From an uncultured Pelagibacteraceae bacterium (GTDB taxonomy: Bacteria; Pseudomonadota; Alphaproteobacteria; Pelagibacterales; Pelagibacteraceae): 64,000 nucleotides of DNA. Position numbers and translations under genes: made by a program. The stretch lies in the NCBI GenBank assembly GCA_902611405.1, contig CACLZL010000001.1, forward strand, positions 163,192-227,191, written 5' to 3'. The notes under the pieces are model-generated. The model was not told where the DNA came from. It did not search any database and saw nothing but the letters and a program-made list of their open reading frames with translations. Below are positions 36,535 through 46,828 of this stretch, piece by piece. Position 1 is the first letter of the stretch; each line of letters opens with the position of its first letter.

Positions 36535-36904
36535 TTTTAAATTAATCTATTTAGTTTTTTTATTTTATTTTTGTTTAGTTTTTAATTCAAATTCAAAAAG
36601 TAATTTGGAAGGAGATTTTACTGATATAAAAATTTTGGACAAAATAAGTTCAAAAAATACTTTGCTAAAATTAGAAAATGGAAAATTAAAAAAATTTAAA
36701 GATCTAGAAATAAAAAGCATTAAATGTAAAAATTCAGAATTTGATGATAATCCAGAGATTACTGCTTATATACAAGTTAGAGATCTAACGAATAAAAATA
36801 ATGATGAAGTTTTTGTTTTTAATGGTTGGATGTTTTCATCTAGTCCTTCAATCGAACCTTTTGATCACCCTGTCTATGATGTGTGGTTATTAAGTTGCTA
36901 TTAA
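36497..36904 (+). CDS. DUF2155 domain-containing protein
   Basis: A 135-residue exported protein. Residues about 12-35 are a hydrophobic signal (FKLIYLVFLFYFCLVFNS). The rest fits DUF2155: KILDKISSKNTLLKLENGKLKKFKDLEIKSIKC, then an ITAYIQVRDL strand and the highly conserved VFNGWMFSSSPSIEPFDHPVYDVWLLSC, with two Cys that could form a disulfide. The family is alphaproteobacterial and sits beside NDUFA12 and acc genes. The start at 36497 lies inside NDUFA12, and no alternative start is seen downstream before the signal. Confidence 0.85.
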   Translation: MVLKRNTQVGKNNFKLIYLVFLFYFCLVFNSNSKSNLEGDFTDIKILDKISSKNTLLKLENGKLKKFKDLEIKSIKCKNSEFDDNPEITAYIQVRDLTNKNNDEVFVFNGWMFSSSPSIEPFDHPVYDVWLLSCY

Positions 36905-38238
36905 ACAATTGAATCTTTATCTAACCAACTTACATTAAAATCTGAATTTATAAATTTTTTGTGATTAAGTAATTTTTTATGTAGAGGTATTGTTGTAGTT
37001 ATACCTTCAATAACAAATTCATCTAAAGATCTATTCATTCTTTGAATTGCCTCTGTTCTATTTCTTCCATGACAAATTAATTTACAAACCATGCTGTCGT
37101 AATATGGTGTTACCTTATATCCTTGAAATATTGAACCATCTACTCTGGTTCTAAAACCTGATGGCTGATGACACATAGTAATAACTCCAGGCGAAGGTTG
37201 AAAATTTTTACTTGCATCTTCAGCATTTATTCTACATTCAATTGCATGTCCTCTAGGATTTATATCACTTTGTTTTAAAGCTGTTTCTCCTGAAAAAGCA
37301 ATCCAAATTTGCTCTTTGATTATATCTATACCTGTAACCATTTCAGTTACAGGATGTTCAACTTGAACTCTTGTATTCATTTCAAGGAAATAAAATTTTC
37401 CATCTTCATAAATAAATTCAACTGTTCCCGCACCCATATATCCAATTTTTTCAACCATTTTTACAGTTCTTTCAAATAAATCTTTTCTTATTTCATCATT
37501 TAAAACTGGACTTGGTGTTTCCTCAATTAATTTTTGATGTCTTCTTTGAACTGAACAGTCTCTTTCATGAAGGTGAACTGTTCTATTTTTTCCAGCTAAT
37601 ATTTGAACCTCAATGTGTCTTGGATTTTGAAAAAATTTTTCAATGTAAACTTCATCATTGCCAAAATATTTTTGTGCTTCAGATTTTGCAGTTGAAAACA
37701 AAGTTTCAAATTCTTCCTCCTTATAAACTATTTTCATACCTTTACCTCCGCCTCCGCCAGAAGCTTTGATTAAGACAGGAAAACCAATTTTTTTACAAAG
37801 TTCTTTTGCGTCAGAAGCATCTTTTACACCACCTTCAGATCCCTCAATAACAGGTAATCCATTTTCTTTAGCTATTTTTTTTGCTTGGATTTTATCACCC
37901 ATCATTTCAATATGTTTTGATGATGCTCCGATAAAATCAATTTTATTTTCTTCTAGAATTCTTGCAAAATTTGCATTTTCAGATAGAAAACCATAGCCAG
38001 GATGAACAGCATCAGCATTTGTAAGATCTATTGCTGACATTAATGCTGGAATATTTAAATAACTATTTGCTGGTTGATGGGATCCAATGCATACGCTTTC
38101 ATCAGCCATCCTTACATGCATACTTTCTCTATCTACATCTGAATGAACAGCTACAGTAGAAATTCCCCATTCTTTACATGCTCTTATAATTCTAACTGCA
38201 ATTTCCCCACGGTTTGCAATTAAAATTTTTTTAAACAT
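36901..38238 (-). CDS. accC: Acetyl-CoA carboxylase, biotin carboxylase subunit
   Basis: ATP-grasp enzyme that carboxylates biotin on AccB; 445 residues. Start MFKKILIANRGEIAVRIIRAC, glycine-rich ATP loop ASGGGGGKGMKIV, HERDCSVQRRHQKLIEE, and the catalytic FLEMNTRVQVEHPVTEMVTG are all present. It lies 3 bases downstream of accB and converges on the DUF2155 gene with a 4-base overlap. Confidence 0.97.
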   Translation of the reverse strand: MFKKILIANRGEIAVRIIRACKEWGISTVAVHSDVDRESMHVRMADESVCIGSHQPANSYLNIPALMSAIDLTNADAVHPGYGFLSENANFARILEENKIDFIGASSKHIEMMGDKIQAKKIAKENGLPVIEGSEGGVKDASDAKELCKKIGFPVLIKASGGGGGKGMKIVYKEEEFETLFSTAKSEAQKYFGNDEVYIEKFFQNPRHIEVQILAGKNRTVHLHERDCSVQRRHQKLIEETPSPVLNDEIRKDLFERTVKMVEKIGYMGAGTVEFIYEDGKFYFLEMNTRVQVEHPVTEMVTGIDIIKEQIWIAFSGETALKQSDINPRGHAIECRINAEDASKNFQPSPGVITMCHQPSGFRTRVDGSIFQGYKVTPYYDSMVCKLICHGRNRTEAIQRMNRSLDEFVIEGITTTIPLHKKLLNHKKFINSDFNVSWLDKDSIV

Positions 38239-38241
38239 TGA

Positions 38242-38673
38242 TTATTCTAGGATAATAATTGTTTGACCAAATTCTACAGGTTGACCATCTTCAACACAAA
38301 TTTCTTTTATTATACCATCTGCTGTTGAAGGTACATGATTCATTGTTTTCATTGCCTCAACAATCATTATTGTATCCCCTTTTTTAATTTTTTTTCCAAC
38401 CTCAACAAACTTTTTAGCACCAGGTTCTGGAGCGTGATAGGCAGTTCCAATTATAGGTGAAGTAATTTCGGTTCCTGATTTAACATTTTGAGTTTTATTA
38501 GGTGCTGAACTTGTTGAAGTTGATGATGGCGAAATAACTTGTGGTTGACTAATTGAAACATTATTTTTTGATACTTTAATTTTTGTATCCTTTTCAGTTA
38601 TTTCTATTTCAGTAAGATTAAATTCTTTTAAATATTCACTTAATTCTTGAATTATTTTTTTATCTATTTTCAT
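38242..38673 (-). CDS. accB: Acetyl-CoA carboxylase, biotin carboxyl carrier protein
   Basis: A 143-residue biotin carrier. The N-terminal helix region is followed by a Ser/Thr/Pro linker (about 43-65) and a biotinyl domain starting ITSPIIGTAYHAPEPG. The biotin-accepting Lys is in EAMKTMNHV (Lys 109), with Thr in place of the usual Met after Lys. It overlaps aroQ by 14 bases in the unit aroQ-accB-accC. Confidence 0.95.
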   Translation of the reverse strand: MKIDKKIIQELSEYLKEFNLTEIEITEKDTKIKVSKNNVSISQPQVISPSSTSTSSAPNKTQNVKSGTEITSPIIGTAYHAPEPGAKKFVEVGKKIKKGDTIMIVEAMKTMNHVPSTADGIIKEICVEDGQPVEFGQTIIILE

Positions 38674-39109
38674 TTTGCAAGGTCTTTTGTAATGAAATTA
38701 TGGCCAAAATATATCCTTCAGCACCTAATCCAAAAATTCCTCCGGTTACTACACCACTTATAAGTGATTTATGTCTAAATTCCTCTCTTTTGTAAATATT
38801 TGATAGGTGTAGCTCAATTATTGGTTTTTTAAATAAATCGAGAGCATCTCTTATTGCCACCGAAGTATGAGTGAATGCGGCAGCATTTATAATCATACCA
38901 TTAAATTTTTTCCTAGCATCTTGAATAATATTTACTAATTCTCCCTCAACATTAGATTGAGCAAATTCAATATCAAGTCCAATTTCTTGTCCTTTTTTAG
39001 AACAATTTTCTTTAAGTTGGTCAAACGTGGTTGATCCATATTGTGATTGTTCTCTTTCTCCTAATAGATTAAGATTTGGACCATTAATAATAATTATTTT
39101 ATTATTCAT
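38660..39109 (-). CDS. aroQ: 3-dehydroquinate dehydratase, type II
   Basis: Shikimate pathway enzyme, 149 residues. It shows the N-terminal IIIINGPNLNLLGEREQSQYGSTTF with the active-site Tyr, FAQSNVEGELVNIIQ, GMIINAAAFTHTSVAIRDAL with the catalytic His region, and IELHLSNIYKREEFRHKSLIS. It is first in the aroQ-accB-accC unit and divergent from thiS (16-base gap). Confidence 0.95.
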   Translation of the reverse strand: MNNKIIIINGPNLNLLGEREQSQYGSTTFDQLKENCSKKGQEIGLDIEFAQSNVEGELVNIIQDARKKFNGMIINAAAFTHTSVAIRDALDLFKKPIIELHLSNIYKREEFRHKSLISGVVTGGIFGLGAEGYILAIISLQKTLQNENR

Positions 39110-39125
39110 TCAGCACTTATATACG

Positions 39126-39344
39126 ATGAAAAAAATAAAAAAAATAAAAATTAAAATAAATGGTAAAATCAAAACCATAATTGATAATTCAAAACTCTCA
39201 GAATTGATAAAACATCTTAAAATACCATTAAATAAAGTAGCTATTGAGCTAAATGAGGAAATAATAGAGAAAAAAAAGATTTATAAAATAAAATTGAAAA
39301 AAAATGATAAAATTGAAATAGTTCATTTCATCGGAGGTGGTTAA
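39126..39344 (+). CDS. thiS: Thiamine biosynthesis sulfur carrier ThiS
   Basis: A 72-residue beta-grasp protein. The ORF track starts 33 codons too early, inside aroQ on the other strand; the ATG at 39126 gives [17 protein letters not shown], a normal ubiquitin-like first strand. It ends VHFIGGG, with the Gly-Gly terminus that is adenylated and thiocarboxylated to donate sulfur to the thiazole. It overlaps thiG by 8 bases if thiG starts at GTG. Confidence 0.9.
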   Translation: MKKIKKIKIKINGKIKTIIDNSKLSELIKHLKIPLNKVAIELNEEIIEKKKIYKIKLKKNDKIEIVHFIGGG

Positions 39345-40119
39345 ATTGAATAAAGATAAACTTAAAATTGCAAACAAAAAATTTAAATCAAGATTAATTG
39401 TAGGAACTGGAAAATATAGAAGCATGTCTGAATGTGCCAAAGCAATTAAACTTTCGGGAGCAGAAATTGTGACAGTTGCGGTTAGAAGAGTTAATATAAC
39501 TGATAAAAAAAAACCGTTACTAATGGATTATATTGATCCAAAAAAAATTACATATTTACCAAATACAGCAGGTTGTTTTAATTCTAGAGAAGCACTAAGG
39601 ACTCTTCGACTCGCTAGAGAAATTGGTGGTTGGAAATTGGTAAAACTTGAAGTTTTAGGAGACAAAAAAAATTTATTTCCCGATATGATTGAAACTTTAA
39701 AATCCACGGAAGTTCTTGCCAAAGAAGGTTTTAAAGTTATGGTATATTGTAATGATGATCCCTTAATGGCAAAACGCTTAGAAAATTCAGGTGCAGATGC
39801 AATAATGCCTTTAGCAGCTCCAATTGGCTCAGGTTTAGGTATACAAAATAAAATTAATATTCAAATTATTAGGAAACAAACGAAGCTACCTTTAATTATT
39901 GATGCAGGTTTAGGTCAAGCATCAGATGCGACTATTGCAATGGAATTAGGATGTGATGGAGTTTTGGTAAATACTGCAATAGCAAAAGCCAAAAAACCTT
40001 TTGAGATGGCATTAGCATTTAAAAATGCAGTTATAGCAGGAAGACAGTCTTATAAATCTGGCAGAATTGATAAAATTTTAATGGGCAATCCATCCTCTCC
40101 ATCAAAAGGAATTATTTAG
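39337..40119 (+). CDS. thiG: Thiazole synthase
   Basis: Makes the thiazole phosphate of thiamine from DXP, ThiS thiocarboxylate and dehydroglycine; 260 residues. Signatures: [35 protein letters not shown], the Schiff-base Lys region [26 protein letters not shown], and [17 protein letters not shown] at 39337 is used in the track; TTG at 39346 is an alternative placed 1 base after thiS. The usual partners thiO/thiH and thiE are not adjacent. Confidence 0.95.
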   Translation: MVKLNKDKLKIANKKFKSRLIVGTGKYRSMSECAKAIKLSGAEIVTVAVRRVNITDKKKPLLMDYIDPKKITYLPNTAGCFNSREALRTLRLAREIGGWKLVKLEVLGDKKNLFPDMIETLKSTEVLAKEGFKVMVYCNDDPLMAKRLENSGADAIMPLAAPIGSGLGIQNKINIQIIRKQTKLPLIIDAGLGQASDATIAMELGCDGVLVNTAIAKAKKPFEMALAFKNAVIAGRQSYKSGRIDKILMGNPSSPSKGII

Positions 40120-41932
40120 TTTTTTTTTTATTAAATCTTTTTTTTTTAAAAGTTTTTTTACCCGTCTTTTTATTTTCTTTTTTTTCTATAAATTTGTTTT
40201 CTTTACTTTTTGATTCTAAATTTTTTAATTTTTCGTAACTCTCTATTAACTCAAGTGTTTTTTTTGATCTGTTTTGAATATTAATAATGTATTCAGGAAT
40301 TATTAAAGAATTGTCACTTATAATATCAATTATAATTTTATTCTTTTTTTCAAAGTAAGTTAAATCATTAACAAAATTTTCTTTAAGAAAATCAGAAATT
40401 TTTTCACAAACTTTTAATTCTACAAATTTGGCTTTATTAATCACAGCTTTTAATTCTACAATTTTTAGGAGTTTTTGAGCAAATGACTCATCTGTTAAAG
40501 TCACTTTCCATTTAATTGCACTTTCCCTTAGTCTTTGCCTTGACATTTCAAGAAGACCAAAGTTACTTATTCTTCCTATTTGAATTCTTGCTCTATCTGT
40601 TCTACATTTTTCTTTTAGTTTTCTCTCAACCAACCTTCTATTTCCATAACTAAGCATATCAATAAAATCTATAATTATTAAACCAGACAAATCTCTTATT
40701 TTTATCTGTCTAGCAATTTCTTCTGCAGCTTCAATATTCGTATCTAAAGCTGTGCTTTCAACATTTTTTCCTTTTATTGAACTTCCAGAATTTATATCGA
40801 TAGAAACTAAAGCCTCTGTCGGGTTAATTACCAAATATCCTCCAGATTTAAGTTTAATTTCCGAGTCAAAAATCTGATTTAATTTTTGTTCAATATTTTC
40901 CTCAATAAATAATGGAATTTTACCTCTATATTTTTTTACTTTTTTTACACTTGAAGGCATCATTGTTTTCATAAATGATTGAGCTTTTTTATAACCTTCA
41001 TTTCCTTCAACAATTATATTTTTTGTATTATCATCAAACATATCTCTTAAAGTTCTTTTGATAATCTCACTTTCTTGATGAATTAATGATGGGGCAATAG
41101 AATTAATTGCATTTTCTTTTATTTGACTCCAAGTATTAATAAGAGTTGTTAAATCATTATTGATTTCATTTTTTGTTTTATTACTTCCAGCAGTTCTAAC
41201 AATTAAACCCATCTCTCTAGGAATTTCAATTTCATTTAAAATTGTTCGTATTTTTTTTCTATCAGCAGGATTAAATATTTTTCTTGATATACCTCCTCCT
41301 TTAGGAGTGTTTGGCATTAAAACTATATATTTTCCTGCAATTGAAATGAAAGTACTTAATGCAGCACCTTTTTGTCCTCTTTCATCTTTAATGACTTGTA
41401 CAAGAATTACCTGATTAGGTTTAATAACTTCCTGAATTTTATACCTTTTAAATTTAAATTTATTCTCCTTTTTTTTTTCTTTTCCATCACCTAAATTTTC
41501 TTTTTCAGAAATATTTTCTTTATTATTTGGATATTCTTCTGTCTGTTCTTCCGATGTCTTTTCTATAGGATCATCAATTTCTAGTTTTCCTTCAGCAATA
41601 TTTTCCTCTTCTTTAGCCTGAACTTCTCTTGAAAGTTCTTCTCTAGCTTTTTCTTCCTCCTCTTTAATTCTTTCTAAATCAGCTTTTGGAATCTGATAAT
41701 AATCTGATTGGATGTCATTAAAGGATAAAAAACCATGCCTCTCTCTTCCAAAATCAATGAAAGCAGCTTGTAACGATGGTTCTATTCTACTTACTTTTCC
41801 TAAATAGATATTATTTTTAATTAAGTTATTTTTTAAACCTTCGTACTCGTAATCTTCAATATTTTCGCCTGATTTAAGAACAACTCTAGTTTCGTTAGGA
41901 TGCGATGCATCAATATATAAATTTTTTTCCAT
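40112..41932 (-). CDS. rne: Ribonuclease E/G family endoribonuclease
   Basis: A 606-residue RNase E/G. It has an S1 domain interrupted by a long acidic Glu/Lys insert (about 85-160), as in alphaproteobacterial RNase E. The DNase-I-like catalytic region reads [34 protein letters not shown], then [12 protein letters not shown] with the metal-binding Asp residues. After SRQRLRES the chain runs straight into [12 protein letters not shown], lacking the CPxCxG zinc-link that joins RNase E protomers. It ends in a basic lysine tail. Length is shorter than E. coli RNase E, with no recognisable degradosome scaffold. Confidence 0.92.
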   Translation of the reverse strand: MEKNLYIDASHPNETRVVLKSGENIEDYEYEGLKNNLIKNNIYLGKVSRIEPSLQAAFIDFGRERHGFLSFNDIQSDYYQIPKADLERIKEEEEKAREELSREVQAKEEENIAEGKLEIDDPIEKTSEEQTEEYPNNKENISEKENLGDGKEKKKENKFKFKRYKIQEVIKPNQVILVQVIKDERGQKGAALSTFISIAGKYIVLMPNTPKGGGISRKIFNPADRKKIRTILNEIEIPREMGLIVRTAGSNKTKNEINNDLTTLINTWSQIKENAINSIAPSLIHQESEIIKRTLRDMFDDNTKNIIVEGNEGYKKAQSFMKTMMPSSVKKVKKYRGKIPLFIEENIEQKLNQIFDSEIKLKSGGYLVINPTEALVSIDINSGSSIKGKNVESTALDTNIEAAEEIARQIKIRDLSGLIIIDFIDMLSYGNRRLVERKLKEKCRTDRARIQIGRISNFGLLEMSRQRLRESAIKWKVTLTDESFAQKLLKIVELKAVINKAKFVELKVCEKISDFLKENFVNDLTYFEKKNKIIIDIISDNSLIIPEYIINIQNRSKKTLELIESYEKLKNLESKSKENKFIEKKENKKTGKKTFKKKRFNKKKTK

Positions 41933-42033
41933 AATTTTGTGAATGTTAATTTCATTAGTAATTTAATTTTTTAAAATTTTGTTTAATTTTCTTGCCATAT
42001 CTTTAACAAATTCCAGGATATAATGAAATTAAA

Positions 42034-44370
42034 ATGAATAAATTTTTAAGAAATATCTTTATTTTAATTACGTCTTTTATTCTTTTATCAGCAATTTTGA
42101 TAATAAGTATCTTATGGACTTATTCTAATGATTTACCGGATTATAAATTTCTTAAAAATTACAAACCTCCCGTTTCCAGTAAAGTTTACTCTGGTAATGG
42201 TGATTTGGTGGCAGATTTTTCACAGGAAAAAAGAGTATTTGTTCCATTTAATTCAATTCCAAAAAATGTAATTAACGCATTTTTATCTGCAGAGGATAAA
42301 AATTTTTTTAAACATCCAGGTGTTGATGCCAAGGGTGTTATTAGAGCTGTAATTAACAATATTTCAAATATTTTATCATCTAAAAGGTTAGAGGGAGCAT
42401 CTACAATTACCCAACAGGTAGCAAAAAACTTTTTACTTACAAATGAAGTAAGTTTAAATAGGAAAATTAAGGAAGCAATTCTAGCTTTTAGAATAGAGAG
42501 AGCTTTATCTAAAGAAAGAATTCTAGAACTTTATCTAAACCAAATTTATCTTGGAAGTGGAGCTTATGGAGTGGCCGCTGCAAGCTTAGAATATTTTGAT
42601 AAATCTATTAAAGATTTAAATTACTCAGAAGCTGCTTTATTAGCAGCTTTGCCAAAAGCACCTAGTAGATATAATCCCTATAGAGATCCTGATAAAGCAA
42701 AGTTTAGAAGAAATTTAGTTTTAAAAAATTTGTTAGATAATAATTATTTAACATCAGAATGGCATAAAAAACTTATAAAAGAGGAAATAATTTTAAAAAA
42801 AAATAAAAAAATTTATTTAGAAGATGCTCAATATTTTATTGAGGATGTGAGAAAGAGTGTAATTGAAACTTTGAGCTATGATAAAGTTTATAAACAAGGT
42901 TTTAATATTAACACTCCAATAGATTTAAATTTACAAAGAATTGCAACAAAATCACTTAGAGATGGATTAATAGCATATGATAAAAGAAAGGGGTGGAGAG
43001 GACCACTTATTAACAAGATTTATAATTCAGAATGGAAAAAAGATTTAGAAAAGTATAAATTAGAAAATTCAACCAATTGGAAATTGGCAATTGTCAAAAA
43101 GATAAATAAATTTTCAGCAGAAATAGAAACAGAAGACAATATCAAAGGTGTTATTGAATATCAGAGTATTTCTTGGACAAAGAAAGAATTTAATAAATTA
43201 TTGAAACCTGGTGATGTTATTTATGTTAAAAATGTAAAAGAAAATATTTTCAATTTACAACAAGTACCAAAAGTAAATGGTGGAATAGTTGTGATGGATC
43301 CATTTACAGGAAGAGTTCTAGCATTAAGTGGTGGTTTTAGTTTTAAACAAAGTGAATTTAACAGAGCAACTCAAGCTAAAAGACAACCTGGATCAGCTTT
43401 TAAACCATTTGTTTATGCATTAGCTTTAGAGAATAATTTTACACCAACTTCATTAGTTCTTGATGCACCATTAGTTTTAGATCAAGGAGACGATTTAAAA
43501 ATGTGGAAACCAGAAAATTATGGAAAAAAATTTTATGGGCCTTCGACTTTAAGGGTTGGTTTGGAGAAATCTAGAAATTTAATGACAGTAAGAATAGCCC
43601 AAAACCTTGGTGTAGAGAAAATAGTTGATTTTTCAAAAGCATTAAGAATTTATGACAATCCAGAAGAACTTTTATCTATATCTTTGGGATCTGCTGAAAC
43701 AACTTTATTAAAACTAACATCTGCCTATTCAGTTTTTGTTAATGGAGGAAAACTTGTTGAACCAATTCTGATAGATAGAATTCAAGACAGTGAGGGAAAC
43801 ACTATTTTTAATAATGATAAAAGAAAATGTATTAATTGCGATCAAATTTCTTATTTAACCAACGATTACCCAGAGATTAAAAATAACTATACGCAAATTT
43901 TTTCTCCAGAGACAGCTTTTCAAATGACATCAATTTTAGAGGGAGTTGTTCAAAGAGGTACAGCTAAAAAACTAAAAGACTTAAATTTAAATATTGCAGG
44001 TAAAACTGGAACAACAAATAAAAATACAGATACTTGGTTTATAGGTTTTACTTCAAATGTACTAGTTGGTGTTTATGTTGGTTCAGATAACCCAACTCCA
44101 TTAGGAAAATATGAAACAGGATCTAAAACTGCTTTGCCAATATTCAAAAGTTTTATAAGTGATACAGTTAACAAATATGACGCAAGACCATTTAAGGCTG
44201 CTAAAGGAACAGTGATGATGGTTGTTGACCCTTTAACAGGTCAAAAAGCAAAATTTAACTCAAAGAATACTATTATTGAGGTTTTTAAAAAAGAAAATGT
44301 GGTTGATGGACAAGTACTTTATACAAATTCAGATAGATTAGATTCAAATAATATATTAAAGTTTTACTAA
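42034..44370 (+). CDS. mrcA: Penicillin-binding protein 1A (class A, bifunctional)
   Basis: A 778-residue peptidoglycan synthase with one N-terminal membrane anchor. The glycosyltransferase domain shows FLSAEDKNFFKHPGVD (catalytic Glu 87) and EGASTITQQVAKNFLL. The transpeptidase domain has the acyl-serine in RQPGSAFKPF, then KSRNLMTVRIA (SxN), and KTGTTNKNTDTWF. It is followed by prfB, whose ATG overlaps its TAA stop (TAATG). The neighbour rne is divergent, an arrangement seen in other alphaproteobacteria. Confidence 0.95.
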   Translation: MNKFLRNIFILITSFILLSAILIISILWTYSNDLPDYKFLKNYKPPVSSKVYSGNGDLVADFSQEKRVFVPFNSIPKNVINAFLSAEDKNFFKHPGVDAKGVIRAVINNISNILSSKRLEGASTITQQVAKNFLLTNEVSLNRKIKEAILAFRIERALSKERILELYLNQIYLGSGAYGVAAASLEYFDKSIKDLNYSEAALLAALPKAPSRYNPYRDPDKAKFRRNLVLKNLLDNNYLTSEWHKKLIKEEIILKKNKKIYLEDAQYFIEDVRKSVIETLSYDKVYKQGFNINTPIDLNLQRIATKSLRDGLIAYDKRKGWRGPLINKIYNSEWKKDLEKYKLENSTNWKLAIVKKINKFSAEIETEDNIKGVIEYQSISWTKKEFNKLLKPGDVIYVKNVKENIFNLQQVPKVNGGIVVMDPFTGRVLALSGGFSFKQSEFNRATQAKRQPGSAFKPFVYALALENNFTPTSLVLDAPLVLDQGDDLKMWKPENYGKKFYGPSTLRVGLEKSRNLMTVRIAQNLGVEKIVDFSKALRIYDNPEELLSISLGSAETTLLKLTSAYSVFVNGGKLVEPILIDRIQDSEGNTIFNNDKRKCINCDQISYLTNDYPEIKNNYTQIFSPETAFQMTSILEGVVQRGTAKKLKDLNLNIAGKTGTTNKNTDTWFIGFTSNVLVGVYVGSDNPTPLGKYETGSKTALPIFKSFISDTVNKYDARPFKAAKGTVMMVVDPLTGQKAKFNSKNTIIEVFKKENVVDGQVLYTNSDRLDSNNILKFY

Positions 44371-45471
44371 TGGATAATATTTATCAAAATTTTAAAGAAG
44401 AAGTTGAAAAGATAAATCAAAAAATACAGGAGTATCTTTGAAAAAAACAATATCCATTCAAAACTGCAATCTTTAAATTCACAAATGCTTAGAGCCGACT
44501 TTTGGCAAGATAAAAATAACTCACAAAGAGTAATCAAAGAAAAGAAATTTTATGAAGATTTAACTAATTCTTTAAATAATAATATTGAAAAACTAAAAGA
44601 TTTAGATGATTTGAATCAACTGGCGTATGAAGAAGAGAACTTACAAGTTCAAAAAGAAGTTTTGCAAAATATAAAAGACTTAAGAAGTGAAGTTAAAAAA
44701 AATGAAATTAAATGTTTTTTATCTAATGAAGCAGACCATTTAAATTGTTACTTAGAAATACATGCTGGTGCAGGAGGTACAGAAAGTCAAGATTGGGCTG
44801 ATATGCTTAGAAGGATGTATTTAAAATGGTCTGATAAAAAAAATTTTAAATCAAGTTTGATTAGTGAACATAGAGGTGACGAGGCTGGAATAAAGTCTGC
44901 AACAATTAAAATAGATGGTGACTATGTTTTTGGATGGTTAAAAAAAGAGTCGGGAATACATAGATTAGTTAGGATATCTCCATTTGATTCCGGAGCAAGA
45001 AGGCACACAAGTTTTGCAAGTGTTTGGATTTATCCAGTTGTGGATGATGATATAAATATAGAAATTTTAGAAAAAGATTTAAGAATAGACACCTATCGTT
45101 CCAGTGGAGCAGGTGGCCAGCACGTTAACACTACTGATAGTGCTGTCAGAATAACACACATTCCATCAAAAATTGTTGTTCAATGTCAAAATGAAAGATC
45201 TCAACATAAAAATAAAGAAACATGCATGAATATGTTGAAAGCAAGATTATTTGATTATGAAGTTAAAAAAAGAGAGGAAGAAAGTCAAAGTGTTGAAAGT
45301 TCTAAATCCGAGATAGGGTGGGGCCATCAAATTAGATCATATGTTCTACAACCTTACAGACTTGTAAAAGATAATAGAACTAGTTTTGAAAGCACTAGTC
45401 CTGATAAAGTGTTAGATGGTGATATCGATGAATTTTTGGAACAATCGCTTTATAAATTACATGAAAAATAA
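44370..45471 (+). CDS. prfB: Peptide chain release factor 2 (programmed +1 frameshift)
   Basis: RF2 reads UAA/UGA stops. The ORF track gives only the part from 44485; the true start is ATG 44370, overlapping the mrcA stop. Codons 1-23 end in CTT, followed by an in-frame TGA (44439-44441). A +1 shift continues GAA AAA AAC and yields 366 residues, the normal RF2 length (365 in E. coli). Recognition loop SPF is in [13 protein letters not shown], and the peptidyl-hydrolysis motif GGQ is in [14 protein letters not shown]. Low RF2 levels favour the shift, giving autoregulation. Confidence 0.95.
44428..44441 (+). promoter_or_regulatory. prfB: prfB programmed +1 frameshift site
   Basis: The sequence AGGAG-TAT-CTT-TGA has the same layout as the E. 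coli site AGGGGG-TAT-CTT-TGA. It combines an internal Shine-Dalgarno stimulator three bases before a slippery CTT codon with an in-frame UGA stop. It lies 22 codons after the prfB ATG. Confidence 0.95.
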
Positions 45472-46828
45472 TATTTTAAAATATTTTATCCTACTTCTGT
45501 CAGTTTTAGTTATTTTGACTGCTTATCTTAGTACTGTAGGTATAGAGACAGATAAATTTAACGATCAAATTAAAAAAAGAATTTTACTAATAAATAAAAA
45601 GATAGATATAGATTTAAAAAAAATCAAATTTACTCTAGATCCTTTTAAACTAAAAATTTATGCTAAAACAGTTGGTACTACAGTATATTTTTCAAAAAGA
45701 CCCTTAGCATTAGAAAGTATTAAAATTCAAGTTTCGCTCAGTTCTTTAATTAAAAATAAGATTTCATCGTCAAATATAGAGATAAAAACTAAGTCTATAT
45801 TATTAAATGATTTAATTAAATTTATTCGGACTACAAATAATCAACCTGAATTATTTATATTAGAAAAAATTGTAAAAAAAGGTCATGTAATTATAGATAT
45901 GAGTTTGAATATTGATGAAAATGGCAAGCTTAAAGACGACTATAAAATTGAAGGTTTGATAAAAGAGGCAAGTATTAATTTTTTAAATAAGGCTAATTTT
46001 AAGAATATAAATTTTAATTTCAATTTTCAAAAAGACAATTATTTTTTTAATGAAATAAATTTTAAAGCGGAAGAAGTGAAATTTATTTCAAAAAAATTAA
46101 TAGTAAAAAAGAAAAAAAATAGCTTTTTAATTGATGCTATTATTGAAAACGATCATTCAAGTTTAAATTCAAATATATTAAAAATATTAAATTTAAGATT
46201 TAAAAATATAATTATTGATGATGCTAAATTTAAAACAAATAATAAATTTTCTTTGGAAATAGATGAAAAATTCAAAGTCAAAAATATTATATTGAGTTCT
46301 GATATAAATATTACTCAGCTAAAATATAAAAAATTAAAAATAATTAATAATTATTTTCCAGAAGTGAATGACTTAATTTTACTCGATAATCATAAATTAA
46401 ATTTAAATTATAAGAACAACAATTTATCAATTAAAGGTGAGGGGCAAATTCAGTTAAATACTGACAAAGTAGATGAAATTAAATATTTAATAAATAAAAA
46501 AGATAAAGATTTAAGTATAGATTCAGAATTATTTTTAAAAAATATAGTTTTAGGGCAACAAGATTTTTTAAAAATTTTCTTCCCTCAAACTACTAAAAAT
46601 ATTTATTTAAATAATCAAAAATTAAAAATTAATTTTAAAAATAAAATCCTAACTTTTTCAGGTTCTGGAAAATTTAAAATCGATAAAGATTTTGAAGAAA
46701 TTGATTATTTTATTGAGAAAAAAGAAAATAAAATAAGTTTTAATACAAATTTAAATGTAAAAAATACAAAATTTAAAATTGATAATATTAATTATAAAAA
46801 AAAGATAAAAGTAAAATGGAACTTCTAA
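45461..46828 (+). CDS. AsmA-like inner-membrane anchored protein, 5' part (frame interrupted)
   Basis: The track starts at 45416 inside prfB; the ATG at 45461 gives a sensible anchor ([22 protein letters not shown]) and an 11-base overlap with prfB. The remaining 430 residues are repetitive beta strands rich in Asn, Lys and Ile, consistent with AsmA/TamB/YhdP-like periplasmic proteins thought to move lipids between membranes. The frame ends at 46828 shortly after a run of eight A. The downstream ORF carries the conserved C-terminal AsmA_2 block, so this is probably the first half of one gene of about 825 codons. Confidence 0.7.
   Translation: MKNNILKYFILLLSVLVILTAYLSTVGIETDKFNDQIKKRILLINKKIDIDLKKIKFTLDPFKLKIYAKTVGTTVYFSKRPLALESIKIQVSLSSLIKNKISSSNIEIKTKSILLNDLIKFIRTTNNQPELFILEKIVKKGHVIIDMSLNIDENGKLKDDYKIEGLIKEASINFLNKANFKNINFNFNFQKDNYFFNEINFKAEEVKFISKKLIVKKKKNSFLIDAIIENDHSSLNSNILKILNLRFKNIIIDDAKFKTNNKFSLEIDEKFKVKNIILSSDINITQLKYKKLKIINNYFPEVNDLILLDNHKLNLNYKNNNLSIKGEGQIQLNTDKVDEIKYLINKKDKDLSIDSELFLKNIVLGQQDFLKIFFPQTTKNIYLNNQKLKINFKNKILTFSGSGKFKIDKDFEEIDYFIEKKENKISFNTNLNVKNTKFKIDNINYKKKIKVKWNF
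46796..46803 (+). repeat. A8 homopolymer at the frame break of the AsmA-like gene
   Basis: Eight consecutive A follow a TAT codon. With eight, the upstream frame runs on for eight more codons and stops. With nine, the reading becomes [13 protein letters not shown] and joins the downstream ORF without a stop. Confidence 0.85.

Noticed and set aside
37512-37996. Plus-strand ORFs of 76-85 codons within accC
   Set aside because: Antisense shadows of a highly conserved gene, with no start context and unlikely composition. The same applies to the other short antisense ORFs in the track.
39027-39125. 33-codon N-terminal extension of thiS in the ORF track
   Set aside because: It lies antisense to aroQ and reads a hydrophobic, non-family stretch; the internal ATG at 39126 gives a normal ThiS.
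45416-45460. Upstream start of the AsmA-like ORF inside prfB
   Set aside because: [15 protein letters not shown] is the prfB C-terminus in another frame; the next Met directly precedes a membrane anchor.
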